A stretch of 64,000 nucleotides of DNA from positions 3,038,001 through 3,102,000 of the forward strand of contig JANTQA010000033.1 of NCBI GenBank assembly GCA_027625915.1. Reading direction: 5' to 3'. Source of the DNA: Anaeramoeba flamelloides (lineage: Eukaryota > Metamonada > Anaeramoebidae). A program made the position numbers and the translations under genes. The notes beneath the pieces were generated by a model that saw nothing but the letters and a program-made list of their open reading frames with translations, ran no database searches and was not told the origin of the DNA. The stretch's first letter is position 1. Every line of letters begins with the position of its first letter. Below, piece by piece: positions 22,090 through 35,612 of this stretch.

Positions 22090-25000
22090 ATGGACGAAAC
22101 TCCCAGAATAGGATTAAAAAAACAAGACCAAGTAATCTTTTTATTTTTCTTGTTCACAATTAAAAACTAAAAACCATCCCAAAAAAAATTTTTTTTGTTT
22201 TAATTTTGCTCCCTTTTTAGCTGATACAAGTTCTACAAAAGGAAAATTTTTCACTTAAAATGGAACTGTTTTATTTAAATGAAGAAATCAACAAAATAAA
22301 TAAAGACTCTACGGGAAATGAAACTTATAACCCACAAAATTTAATCAAAAGAATTGTGGAACTGAGCAACAAAATTAAAGAAAAAAACACAACAATTAAA
22401 GATCAAACAGTTCTTTTAGTCAAAGCAAGAAAATCAATACAACACTTAAAGAAAAAAATTGATCAGAAACCTTCCACACACTTGTCTAATTTGAATAATA
22501 ATGAACTTTTGCAAGAAACAGAGTAAGCCTTAATTTTTATTTTTATTCAACCCAATGAAATTTTCTTCTTTGGTCAAAACCCTTCAAGACACAAACAGCC
22601 TTTCCTTTCCAGAAAGTAAACAAAACAATGAGGATTGAAAAACAAAGATTAACAAAAATAATTTGTGTTTTTTTTTTCAATTTTTATTTTTGGAAAGATT
22701 AAAGAAAAAAGTAAAAAACCTTTTGGGGCAATATTAAAAAAATAAAGTGTCCACATTGATCAAAAACAATCCAAAATTACAAAGTCCCAAATCATCGATT
22801 CAAAAAAAAAAAAAAACTAAAATAACTCTTTTTTTTGTAATTTCTCCAAATAAAAACAATAAAAACACAAAAATTCAAAAAAAAAAAAAAAAATCAAAAG
22901 ACAAGAATTAGGAGAAACACAAGAAGAATTAAAAAATTTACAAAATGAATTTCAGTTCCAGAATGATGAAATTGAATCACTAAAACAAACAATAAATCAA
23001 AAGGAAGATCAAATTCAGAAATTAAATCAAGAAAAAGAAAGTTTGATTGAAAGTCTAAAAGAGAAAAATCCTACAACAACAAACGAAAATGAAAATGAAA
23101 ATGAAAATGTAAAACAACAAGAAGAAATCTCCGAATTAAACAACATTATTGAAACGTATAAAGAAAAATTGGAAGAGAAAGATGACTTATTAAAGGAATC
23201 TGAGATTGTTATTGAAAATTTTCGAAAGGAGAACCAAGAACTGAAAGAAAAGAAAAAAAGAATGTATACGCCAACAAAAGTGCATAATTATGAGGAAGAA
23301 ATCAACAAATTAAAAGAAGGGCAAATACAGCAATTAAATGAAATTGAAAAATATGAACAAAGCCAAGAAGAGTATCAAAAGAAGAATGTCAATTTAAAAA
23401 AAGAAATCGAAAGATTAAAAAACGAAATTAGGGAAGAAGGGCAAAAAAAGGAGAACCATAAACAAGAAAAAGAGCAAAGGACTCAAAAAGAAATCGAAAA
23501 AATCAAAATTCAATTGGAAAAGAAAATTGAAAAACAGACACAGTCCATAAAAAGAAGAGACGCCTCATTACAGAAACTGAAAGAAGAAATTGAAAGAAGA
23601 GGCACAGCATTACAAAAAATGCAAAGTGTGAACCAAAAAGTAAAATTTGAAATGGAAGATCTCATAAGCCGGGTCAAATTGACAGAGGAGTCTAAAAAGA
23701 CTTTGGAAAAGAATTTAAATCACAACGAAAATTTTGTGAACAATTTGGAACAAACAAACGAAAGATTGCAATTAGAGAACAAAAGAAAGCATTCAGAGAA
23801 TGAGCAGTTACAAGGGATTAATCAAAAATTACAAATGGAACTGGAAGAAATTGAAACCAAATATGAACAAAATCTAAATCAATTAACAAAGGCGCAATTA
23901 TTAAAAGAAAAAAACAAAGCAAATTTGAAGCAATTAAAAAAATTACAATTTGAGAATGAAAAAAAAATCGAAAATGAAAATTTCTTGGTTGAGAAATTAA
24001 AAGCACAATTAAATGATTTCCAATTAAAAAACGAGGAAATTGAAAACCAAAAAAGAGAAATTAAAAAGCAAAATTACATAATTACGCAAAATTATAACAA
24101 AATTAAACATGCCCATGATGAAATGAAAATGTTAAATGAACAAAAAATACATGAAAATGAAAATCTAAGATCACAACTGAAGAAGATGGAAAAGAAACAA
24201 AAGGACACCTTAAACACGATCACCAATTCAAATAAAATCGAAAACAGCACTTTGGTCCAACAAATCGAACAATTGAACACCCAAATAAATTCCACATCGA
24301 ATGAAAACACCCAATTGAACAATCTAGTAGGCAGATTAAAAAGGAAGATTCAGCAGATCAATGAAAAAAATGTTCATCTTCAACGAATTTTAAATGAGAA
24401 AAGGAATGGATTTTCCAAACAGGTAGCCGAAAGGAACCAATTACTAAAATTTGTTTTGAATAAAATTCAATTAATTTTATATGGCCAATCAAGTTCACTT
24501 GGTATTAAGAGCAAAAATAGGAATTATAGTCAGTATAGTGATTACAGTTCTGAAAAGTCTCTGATTTTTTCTCAAAATCAAGAAAATTCTATTTCTAATA
24601 ACAGTACTGCCAGAAGTAATCGTAATCGTAATAGTAATAGAAATAGTAATAGTAATAGTAACGGTGATAGTAATACTAATAGAAGTGGGAATGGAAATGG
24701 AAATGGAAATAGAAATAGCATTGGGAATAACCACAGTAGTCACCGCAGTAACAGTAGTACTATGCATAGCAATAACAATAGCAATAGCCAACGTAATAGT
24801 AAGCAAAATAAAAATTCCATTAATCAAAATAATAATAGTTCAAATAATGATGATAATGAAAATAATATTGAAATTAATCACAATGATGATGAAGAAAATT
24901 TGGATCGGAATTTAAAAAGATTGTTTAAAAAAAAAAATCCAAAAACGATCAATTTTTATGATTTAAAAGAAAATTTAGAATTTATGTTAAATAATTTATT

Positions 25001-26792
25001 AGAATTAAAAAATAAATTTATTTTTGAATCTCAAAGAATTGAATCAAAATGGAATGAAAAAATGAATCTTGTAAGAAATGAATTAGAAATATTTAACAGA
25101 AAAACCCAACAGATGGAAAATAAAACGGTTATTATTAATAAGCGATTCCAAGCATTAAAAGAATTAAATAACCAACAATCAAATGATTTAATCCAAATGC
25201 ATGAAGAAATAGAAATTTTGGAAAAGGAAAAAATTGAATTAAATTCAAAAATTTTGATTTCGAATGGAAAAATTGATTCTCAGAATATATTGATTCATAA
25301 CTTACAAAAAGATGAAAAAAAATTATCAAAATTAATCAAGGAATTAAAAAATCCCAATAATCGAATTAATTTAAACAGTAATCATAATGATAATCATAAT
25401 GGTGATCTTGGCAATGATAATAGCAATGGTAACTACAATGATGATACGTATAATAAAAATACAAATAAAGAAACATTAATAAATACTTTAAAAATTGATA
25501 AAACCAAATTAATCAAAAAAATTAAAGAAATTAATCTCCAAAATATTGAATTTTTCAAACAAATCAACAAATTCAAGAATGAAAGAAAAATTTTCTTAAT
25601 GAAGATCAAGAAATTAAAAGAAGATTCGAGAAATTTTGAAAACAAAAATAAAGACAAAATTAAAAAATTAAAAAATAATAAAGAATTATTATTAGAAAAA
25701 ATTAAACAGTCAAAATTAGAGATAAATAACATTTTAAAAACAAAGGGAAGAGAAATTGAATCTTTGCAATTGGAAAAAGAATTATTATTATCAAATTTAC
25801 GAAATCAACAATTTTTTGGTAATAATCCAAATAAACATTTTTTTGATTTAATAAAAGATTTAAAACGAGAAAAAATCGAATCATTATCGAAGATAGACGA
25901 CTTAAAAAAAAGAATCTTTGATCTTGAAATTTATAATAATGGTAGAAAAAATAGCCGCCGCGGTGGTATTAGAAATAATAGAAAATTAAGTCCAAAAACT
26001 CCAGAATATAAAAAAACCTTAAATAATTTAACTAAAAGAGTTGAACAAAGCGAACAGACAATTTATAAGTTACAAAACCAATATAAATCCAATAAGGATA
26101 AGATTAGAAATCGAAATTTAAATCAAACCTTCCCTAACAGTGGCAATAATGGTGGCAGTGGCAGTAAAGGTAGAAACAATACAAATAATCCACAGAAGAA
26201 ACCGATTTATAAAAATCGTACTTATACCGTTGTTAATCATATTAAACCGAATAGAAATAGTAGTAGAAGTGGCAGTAGGAATGGTGGTAGTAGAGATGCT
26301 ATGAGGGATGCTCGTAGAAGTGGTGGTAGAAATAGCCATAATCGGCAAAGTGATAGTAACAAAAATGATCAAAATGAAAAACCAAACAGTAATAAATTAT
26401 CCAATACTGAAAATGTGTCTATAATAAATTATAGAAAAAACTCAAATCATAATAATAGTGATAAAAAGAATGAAAATAAAAATAATATCAAAAATTCTTT
26501 TGGAAAATCTCATCAAGAATTAACCCTCGAAGAATTAAAATTGAAAAAAAATGAAATTAAAAATTATTTAAATAGCAAAAATTCAAAAATTTTTGAGAAG
26601 GAAAATAATAATGAAACAAAAAATTCAAAAAATTCAATTCCAAAAACAACACAAACAGTTACTAAAAAAATAACAAACACAGCAACAACTATAGACAAAA
26701 AAAAGAAGAAAAGTTTTGATCTTTCAGGAATAGAAGAAATGAATAAGGGTATTAGAGATTTAGAAAAAGAATTAGAAAGTTTTTTTCATTAA
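22090..26792 (+). CDS. CM1 (Cnn_1N) coiled-coil MTOC protein, three exons
   Basis: Exons 22090-22131, 22221-22522 and 22901-26792 join in frame (4236 nt, 1411 residues). Spliced residues 1-32 read MDETPRIGLKKQDQ then LIQVLQKENFSLKMELFYLN, a clear match to centrosomin motif 1: a 'kE..i..L.kENF.LKL.i.fLeE' helix. CM1 binds and activates gamma-tubulin ring complexes in Cnn/CDK5RAP2, Mto1 and Spc110-type proteins. Residues ~115-640 and ~790-1150 are near-continuous coiled coil (heptads of Leu/Ile/Asn with Glu/Lys). Asn/Ser-rich linkers lie at ~680-775, ~940-965 and ~1190-1310. The C-terminus ends in a short acidic helix (MNKGIRDLEKELESFF). Splice sites: GTAATC/TTTAG and GTAAGC/AAAAG. The protein probably scaffolds microtubule nucleation. 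The motif call is strong; the C-terminal anchor is unidentified. Confidence 0.85.
24605..24800 (+). repeat. AAT/AGT-type short repeat coding Asn/Ser
   Basis: Imperfect trinucleotide and hexanucleotide repeats (AATAGT, AATGGA, AGCAAT) code for an Asn/Ser/Arg-rich linker in the CM1 protein. The repeat is interrupted but in frame. Confidence 0.6.
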
Positions 26793-29477
26793 ACAATTAT
26801 TGTTTTAAAAAATTGATAGAAATTTAAAAATTTATTACAAATATTAATCGAAGATTGGTATTACTTTTTATTATCTTTTTCTTTATTTTAAAATCAATAA
26901 AGAAAAAAATTATTTTATTTTTATTTATTTTTATAAGTTTGAAAAGAAGGAAGAGAGTGCTCCCCAATTAATTTAACTTTTATATTTTCGATTAATTTTT
27001 TTTTATTTTTTATTATTATTCGATCTGCAAGGAATTTGATAATAAGCCATTTCTTAAAAAGTGGTACAAATGATATTTTACAATATCTTTATTCGACTCA
27101 ATCTTCATATAACAATTTAAAATATAATAATTGGATATTCATCATTTAGTGATTCTTAATAATAATACAATTTGTTTGTTTGTTTCGTATTACAATAAGA
27201 AAAAAATAAAAACCAATTTTCACACCTTATAAAAAATTATCTAAATTTTTAATCAAGAATCTTTCATATTCTCTTTCTTTGTTTTTTTTTTTTGATTGAT
27301 CTTTTGAATCTTTTCATAGAATATTTATTCATGATAAAATTTTAAATCAAGGGGAAAATTTAGAACTGGATTTTTTTTCTTTAAAAAGTCTTTTGTGCTG
27401 TTATTATATAATCTTTCTTTTTTTTTTATTGAAATTAAACATACTAACTTGTTTTTGTAATTATTTTTTTCCAAAAAAAAAAAGATTTATTTTTTTTTTA
27501 TTTTTTAAAATAATTTGATAAAAAAATTTTGAAATTATTTAACAGATGTATATCTTTGTAACAGGTGATATAAGTAAACTGGTAATACCTAATAAAGAGA
27601 AATATTAATACAAATTGTATCAAAACCATTATATATATTCCAAAATTTTTCATGTTTTTTTGTATAAAATTGTGTTTTTTTTTATTACTAGTGAGACTTT
27701 TCTAGTATGTATATAAGAAAGACAAAAATTGACAGATATTTGGTTTCGGCTTGCAATTTTTTTTTGTATTACTGATAAAATCAAAAAAATTTGGAAAAAT
27801 TTTTATAAAATTAATTGGTCTTTTAATATTCTTTGCCATTCACTCTATTAAAAGTTGATTTTTCTCATATTTTTCAAAAATTACAATTAAAGTTTGATAA
27901 CATTTAAGCCAATAAGAGTTCTGTATTCAAATCTAGGTCTTTTAAAATTTCCAAAATGAAAAATGAAGCTAAAATTTTTCAAACATTTCTTAGAATTTAT
28001 CAGTATTTAACACTATTTCAAAAATTGTAAATCGCCTCAAATAATAAATTGTAAAAAAAAAACATTAGTCTTTTCGATTCAAGAACAATGAATTATTAAA
28101 TTTTATTAAAAGATGATTTAATGATCTCAGTGTTCTTTCACCTAAAAACTTTAAAAATCGTGATAATGTAATAAAAATTGTGATTATCTCTATCAAATCG
28201 AGATATAGATAATGATATTCTCAAAAATCATGATAATTGTCGAAAACTCATGATAAATGCCCAAATATCATAATAGAAATTAAATCGTGAACTAATAGAT
28301 GATTCCTTTTAGGGTTAATTCAACAATATTTTTTTAAAAAGAAATTTTGATCAAAAAAAAGATCATTGAAGAAAAAAAAAGTTATTCTTTGAAAAAATAA
28401 CAAAAAAAAATACGAGGTTCCATCAAGGTTAAGGCCAAAGAGTTTTCTTATATTTTTCTTCTTATTTGGTTGACATATCTATTATTCCTTAAGATAAAAA
28501 AATTAATAAAAAAAGGCAAATAAATAGTTGGTCAGTAAATCGTGGTGTATTATATTGAGTTGAATAAAATGGTTTTCAAAAAAAACCAACTTTTCATAGG
28601 TTATTTCAAGAACACATCACTCGGGAGAAAACATTTTCAATATTCTATGAGAGTTTAATGGAGTTGGATGACTTTTCCAAAGCTTTCACAAAAACCATAT
28701 TCACATTACCACCAATTGTTCATATTTTTTGGAAATTTTGAGTTCTTCTTGTTATTTTTCTTCTTCTTCTCCTCATATCTATGTATTGGACAGAAAACAC
28801 AATATGAGTTTAGAGTTTTTTGTTTGATCGATCACCAATAAGAAGTGAAAATTGCTCTTTATTCTTTCTGGTTATTCAACTTGTTAGGGAAATAATTCCA
28901 TTTTATAAAAAACACACATATTTTATATTAAAGTGTTTTGTTGAAATGGGTAATTATTAGTTTTAATCATAAAATTCTTTTGAGTTTTTATTTTTTGTTG
29001 CTAAAAAAAAATGAAAAGAAAAAAAATTTTTTTTTCACACTAAAAACAAACTTATTGTGTTTATAAAACTTTGTGTCTTTCAAACCTTTCAAACCCTTGG
29101 AGACTATTAAAAATAATTCACAACTTTTCCCTATACTTTATAACATTTTTAAAAGGGAATACTTGTTGTAAAAATCTCAAGTATTTTGTAATAGTCAAGA
29201 GATTTTTTTGAAGGTGATTTCAAAAAAATAATTTTTCTTTTTCTCGCGATAATTATTTTATCAATAATATATGGAATATTACGATTAAGTTGATTTTTCA
29301 CAGTAAAGTTGGACTAATCACAATTTTTTTAATATTATCGCAAAATTAATTGTAAATATCATGATAATATATGTTATCATCAAAACCTCTAATATCTCTA
29401 TAAGATAATTTTTAAAATTTCTTAGTTTTAAAATCAGTGTAACGATTCCATTTTAAAATAATTTTGTAATTAGATTT
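26793..29477. other. gene desert, part 1
   Basis: The CM1 gene's 3' flank has AATAAA near 26896. Beyond it is A+T-rich sequence with many A and T runs and no exon, RNA gene or clear element that I can support. Confidence 0.4.
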
Positions 29478-30030
29478 CCCAGTATTCAAAAGAATTTTGT
29501 AAAATTTCTAAATTTTTCTCTATTCTTTTGAATCCTGGAAAACTTTTTATTGGATTTTTTGTATTTTCAAAAATAGAGATAAAACTTAAAAAAACCTAAC
29601 GAAAATCTATTTATTTTTGAAGTGTTCAAAGTTTTTTGAGTTTTCCTATTCAATTGGGAAAACCTAGAACACTTTTAATTCTTTGGAAAATCAATAGAAA
29701 ACTCAAAAAAAACCTAACAAAAATGAATTGATTTTAAGAATAAAATAGAAAACCTCAAAAAAACCTAACAAAAATCTATTGATTTTCCAAAATAAATAGA
29801 AAACCTCAAAAAACCTAGAGCACTTTACAAATAAATCAGAAAACCTCAAGAAAAGCAGCTGTTAGTTTTTTTTTAATTTTAAAATTAAAGAAAAATTTAA
29901 AAAATTTTCTTTTAAATCTAAAATTAAAAAAACCGTTGTTAGCTTTTCCAGAATTTAAAATTATTGAGCAGAATGTTAGATTTTTCTCAATTCATTTGAA
30001 TTTAGGCAAACCTAATGACAGTTCCAACTG
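29478..30030. repeat. palindromic-module array in the gene desert
   Basis: It opens with an A-type hairpin (CCCAGTATTCAAAAGAATTT ... ATTCTTTTGAATCCTGG). Several C/D tandem units follow, with AACCTAACAAAAATCTATTG and AGAAAACCTCAAAAAA. Then come a B-type palindrome at ~29870-29930 and a final A-type hairpin at ~29940-30012. Confidence 0.6.
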
Positions 30031-31479
30031 TGACTGTTTTCTAGTTACTTGGTTCGATATTTATGAAGTCCAATTTCAAATTCTTTTAAAATTGTTTGAT
30101 TATTGGTTAATACTTTCTAATTTCTGTTATCTGAATTTATGATTATTAAATATTTCATCAAAATCGATAAATTTTACTTCTGAATTGGTTTTATTCTAAT
30201 TTAATATCTTGTTATTCTAGACAAAATCAATTTTACCTTCAGTTCGAAGAAATAAGTCTAGGAGAATGTGGGTTTACTAATAAAAATTTTTTTGTTATTT
30301 TGTTATTTATCAATAGATCTCATGAATTGATATCTTTGAGTGTTAGGTCAAATATTTCTATCCCATATAATAGTTGACTCTATAACAACTAGTTAAAAAA
30401 ATAAATTTTTAATCCATCCGTAATTTTTTTTTGTTGTAATATATTGATTAATTATTTGAAATTGGTTTTAGCTTTATGGAGATTAAATTGTTGAGTTTGT
30501 TTATCAAGATCCTTTAAAGAAGAATATATAAAAAAATCAAATATAATATTTTTGATTGTAAAAAGTGGCCAAAATGAGTAAAAAGTGCATTTTTTGGACA
30601 ATACATATCTTGTAAATTAGCACAATCAGAGATAACTCTTAATATTTAATCTGAATTACTTAGTGATTATTTCAGAAAAATTTGATTCATCTTAAGATAA
30701 AGCAATTTTGAAAATGAACAATTTCTGATTTTTTGATTTTTCATTGTAAATCTTTTACAACCTGAAAACTTTTTTTTTTTAATTATTGAATTGAATATCA
30801 GGACGTAAGATTAAAGACCAAAAGGAATTGATATAAAATTTTTATTACTAATCGAAGATTCAATTATTTTTATAACCATTCTTCAAGCTTTGTGAAAATG
30901 AAGGATTATCACTTTATTAATTATAACTAATTCGGATGTTATTTTAAAGTATTTGTTTTACAGGTACTCTTGTTGAGCTATCTTGATGAAATTGGAAAAT
31001 TTATAATCTAAATTTGGTGTCATTTTTATTGAAATATATTAATCAATCGAATTCTGAAGATCTTCAAAAAATTCGAAAGATTTTGTGTCACTTTTTTTCA
31101 TCAAAAATTAAAAATTTAATTCATAACTTTAGAAAAACTGATCACATTTTTTCCAGATCCTAATTTTTTTCTGCAACAATTAATACTTTTAATCATAAAT
31201 ATAATTGCGAAAATGTAAAAATACCTATTCTGAATAAAAATCACACAAAAAATAGCAAGTGTTATATCTCTGTTTTTTAAAAACTATTATGACTCTATCA
31301 AATACTATACTTATTAAAACAACTATTTAACTCAAATATATTTTATAAATGATGAAAAAAAAAATGAAAAACAAAAAAAAAAAAAAAATTATAGGGGTGT
31401 GTCTGGCTGTTTGTTTTTATTATTTTTTAGGTGTAACTTTTTTTAGTACTATTAAAAATATTTCGTGTTTTTTTTTTAT
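30031..31479. other. gene desert, part 2
   Basis: A+T-rich sequence in which I see no supported feature. Confidence 0.4.
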
Positions 31480-34400
31480 TAATCTCTTTTGATGTTTCTC
31501 TTGTTCTTATCAAAAATTTGGGGTTGTTTCTTTATAAATTTTTTTAATTTCTTGAGAGAATGAATCAAAGTAATAAATTTTTTTTAGTTGCTCTGCAGTT
31601 TGTAAAATTTTTAGTTTTTTAAGTTTGAGTTTTTAATCGATTTTTGGCAGGTTTATTTTGAGCTATCTTCTTTTTCTTGTCTATTGTTATTGTAATTTTA
31701 GCGAGTTTTCTTTTTGTGGTACTATTTTTTTTTCGTGTTTATTTTTATAACTCTTTATTTTTAAGGTAACATTTTGTACTGAAAAATTATTTTGATTTTT
31801 TTTTTTTTGATCTTTATTTCTTTTTTGTATCTTGTTTATCCTTTCTTTCTGTTGATTTCTTTTTTTTTGATCTTTTTATTCTTTCTTGTATCTTCAAGTA
31901 ACTTTTAGCTTTTAGAATTGAGATTTTTTTTTGATCTTTATTTTTCTGGGACTTGTATCTTCGAGTAACTTGGAGCTTGTATCTTCGTCTAGCTTGTAGC
32001 TTGTAGCTTGTAGCTTGTAGCTTGTATCTTGAAACATAGTTTTTTCAATTTTTTTTTGTTCTTTCTTTATTTCTTTTCGGTAGAGTTTTGTATTTTTATC
32101 TTTATTTCTTTAAAGTGCTTCTTGTGAACTTTGGTTATCCTATCTTGTAGCTGTATTTTATTCTTTCAGGTGATCTTCTAGTAACTTTTAGCTATTCGAC
32201 ATTAGACATTAGACATTAGACATTTTTTTGATCTTTATTTTTCTGTGACTTGTAACTTCTTTGAAAGTTGTATCTCGTATCTTCGAGTAGCTTGTAACTT
32301 GTATCTTGTAACATAGTTTTTTCATGATTTTTTTTCGAATTTTTTGTTTCTCTCTTCTAAGTTTGTGTTGGTAATTAGCTCAAAATATTTTACGATTTTT
32401 TTAAATAATTTTTTAGCTTGTATTGTTTAGAATTTTTTTTTTTGATATTGATTTCTTTTTATTCTTTTTTGTATCTTGTTTATCCTTTCTTTCTGTTGAT
32501 TTCTTTTTTTTTGATCTTTTTATTCTTTCTTGTATCTTCAAGTAACTTTTAGCTTTTAGAATTGAGATTTTTTTTTGATCTTTATTTTTCTGGGACTTGT
32601 ATCTTCGAGTAACTTGTATCTTCGTTTAGCTTGTAACTTGTATCTTGAAACATAGTTTTTTCAATTTTTTTTTGTTCTTTCTTTATTTCTTTTCGGTAGA
32701 GTTTTGTATTTTTATCTTTATTTCTTTAAAGTGCTTCTTGTGAACTTTGGTTATCCTATCTTGTAGCTGTATTTTATTCTTTCAGGTGATCTTCTAGTAA
32801 CTTTTAGCTTTTAGACATTAGACATTTTTTTTTTTTGATCTTTACTTTTTCGGTGGCTTGTATCTTCTTTGAAACCTGTGTCTTGTATCTTCGTTTAGCT
32901 TGTAACTTGTATCTTGTAACATAGTTTTTTCAATTTTTTTCTTATGAGATTTTTTTTCGTTTAATTGATTTGAAATTTCTGGTAACTTGAAAATCGTATC
33001 TTTTTTTTTATCTTCTTGTACTTGTACTTTTCGAAACTTGTAACTTGGTAACAATAAAATCTTTATTTGTTTTTAGCTTTATTTCTGATTTTTATTTTTA
33101 TTCTTTCTTGTATCTTTGTTTATCTTTTCTTTCTGTTGATTTCTTTTTTTTTTTGATCTTTTTATTCTTTCTTGTATCTTCAAGTAACTTTTAGCTTTTA
33201 GCTTTGAGATTTTTTTTTTTGATCTTTATTTTTATGTGTCTTATATCTTTTAGTAAATGTGTGGCTTTGACAAAAATTTTTTTGTGTTTTTTTTTAGAAT
33301 CTTTATTACTTTTTATCTCTACTGGTTATTTCTGCTAACTTTGAGCTACTAACTTTTGAGTTTTTTTTAAATTTTTTATTCTTTTTTAGGATTTTTTTTC
33401 GTTTTCTTTGATTGAGTTTTCATCAAGTAGCTGGTAGCTTGTGTATCGAATTTTTTTTATCTTGTTTTACTTGTTCTTTTCGAAACTTTTAACTTTGTAA
33501 CAATAAAATCTTTATTTGTTTTTAGCTTTATTTCTGATTTTTGTTTTGCTTATAGCTTGATTCTTTTTTAGCTTCTTTTGTTGATTTCTTTTTTTTTGAT
33601 CTTTTTATTCTTTCTTGTATCTTCAAGTAACTTTTAGCTTTTAGAATTGAGATTTTTTTTTGATCTTTATTTTTCTGGGACTTGTTTCTTCGAGTAACTT
33701 GTATCTTCGTGTATCTTGTTTAGCTTGTCGCTTGTAACAAAGTTTTCTCAATTTTTTTCTTTTTTCTTTATGGACATAGTGCATTAGTTTTATCTTAATT
33801 TCTTTTTTCTTTATTTCGGTAACATGTAACTTTTTTGTAGCAATTTTTCAACTTTTTTTTTAGATCTTGATTTCTATTTAGCTTTTTTTTTTTTTTTGGT
33901 TATCTTATCTTGTAGCAGGATCTTATTTTTTTTGTGTTACTTCCTTTAACTTTTAGCTTTTAGATTTTAGCAATTATTAGATTTTTTTTTTGGATCTATT
34001 TCTTTTTAGCTTTTTTTTTCGTTCTATTGATTTTTAGTTTTCTGGATTATTAGCTAGTGTATCGTATCTTTTTTTTTTTTATCTTCTTGTACTTGTTATT
34101 TTCGAAACTTGTGACTTGGTTACAATAAAATATTTATTTGTTTTTATCTTTATTTAGGATTTTTGTTATACTTTTCTTTTTAGCTTGTTTTTCTTTCTTT
34201 TGATTTTGAGTTGTCTTGTATCTTCGAGTATCTTTTAGCTTGTAGAATTGAGATTTTTTTTTGATCTTTATTTTTCTGGGAATTGTATCTTCGAGTAACT
34301 TGTATCTTCGTGTATCTTGTTTAGCTCGTCTCGTGTAACAAAGTTTTCTCAATTTTTTTCTTTTTTTTCTTATTCAGTGATTTTTTATCTAATTGTGGCT

Positions 34401-35095
34401 TGTTTGTAACTTTTTGTAGCAGAAAAATTATTTTGATTTTTTTTTTTTTTATATCTTGATTTCTTTTTATTCTTTTGTATTTTTGGTTTTCTTATCTTGT
34501 AGCTGGATCTTATTTTTTTTGTGTGACTTCCTTTAACTTTTAGCTTTAAGATTTAGCAATTTTTCGAATTTTTTTTTATCGCTTTATTTCTTTATAGCTT
34601 GTTTTTCTTTTCTTTGATTTTGAGTTTTCTGGATTATTAGCTTGTGTATCGTATTTACTTTGATCTTTATTTTTCTTTAACTTGTATCTTGTAGCATAAT
34701 TTTAGCAATTTTTCGATCTTTTTTCTTTATATATCTTTATTTCTTTATAGCTTGTTTTTCTTTCTTATTTCTTTTTGGTTATCTGGATACTTTTGTTTTT
34801 GTATCTTAATTTCTTTTATCTTTCTTTCAGTAACTTGTAGCTTTTTGTTTTCGCAATTTTTCAACTTTTTTTTATAATCTTTATTTCTTTCTAGCTTGTT
34901 TTTCTTTCTTTTGATTTTGAGTTGTCTGGATTATTAGCTTGTTTCTCGTAGTTTTTTCGATCTTTTTTTTTTTTTCTAAAGTACTTATGTCTTCTGATGT
35001 TATTAGTATTTTTCCTCGGCTTCTTTCTTGATTTTTTTTTTTTTCCCCCAAATTATTTTTCAGCCAGATCTTTTTGTTCCGGACACGTATCAAAG
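31480..35095. repeat. 3.6 kb pyrimidine-rich higher-order repeat (satellite-like)
   Basis: The plus strand is overwhelmingly T with C, built from words such as CTTGTATCTTCGAGTAACTT, TTTTAGCTTTTAG and TTTGATCTTTATTTTTCTG. A longer unit repeats: the marker CTTGTATCTTCAAGTAACTT or a close variant occurs at 31886, 32529, 33171, 33614 and 34215, so the first spacings are ~643 and 642 bp and later ones 443 and ~600 bp. Local sub-repeats include CTTGTAG (~31990-32025) and GACATTA (~32198-32223). Reading frames on the minus strand are by-products of the repeat. Confidence 0.8.
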
Positions 35096-35230
35096 TTTCA
35101 ATTTATGTATCATCAGTAGCGTTTATTTTTTTTCAGCTTCAGTATCGGATGTGTAACATACTTCATTTCAATATTTCATAAGCAACAATGTAATGGTTAC
35201 AACTGAACAGTATTGACAAATGATGATCAG

Positions 35231-35530
35231 AATGAACAGTGGCAGTAACATGAACAGTAGAATGAACAGCACAGTAACATGAACAATATTGACAGTAGCA
35301 TGAACAGCACAGTAACATGAACAGTAGCATGAACGGTAGCATGAACGGTAGCATGAACGGTAGCATGAACGGTAGCATGAACGGTAGCATGAACGGTAGC
35401 ATGAACGGTAGCATGAACGGTAGCATGAACAGTAGCATGAACAGTAGCATGAACAGTAGCATGAACAGTAGCATGAACAGCACAATAACATGAACGGTAG
35501 CATGAACATTAACAGGATTAACAGCAACAA
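35231..35530. repeat. 12-bp minisatellite (GAACGGTAGCAT / GAACAGTAGCAT)
   Basis: In exact 12-bp register from 35331 there are eight GAACGGTAGCAT units followed by four GAACAGTAGCAT units (to ~35474). Looser copies of GAACAGYA lie on both sides. Two long minus-strand frames (periodic Met-Leu-Pro-Phe and Cys-Tyr-Arg-Ser) are shadows of the repeat. Confidence 0.9.
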
Positions 35531-35612
35531 ACAACTGGCATCTAACAACAATTTATAAAGGTAAGAACAAAACGAATTTACAAGAATTAACAACGATTTA
35601 CCTTATTTTTCA

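Noticed and set aside
32842-35093. Lys/Thr-rich minus-strand frames in the satellite
   Set aside because: Products of the repeated AAGATACAAG-type words; no start context, splicing or homology.
35231-35530. CRISPR-like array
   Set aside because: Units are contiguous 12-mers without spacers and the genome is eukaryotic; it is a minisatellite.
35163-35593. Two long minus-strand frames with periodic MLPF and CYRS
   Set aside because: The 12-bp unit is a multiple of three, so frames stay open by repeat structure alone.
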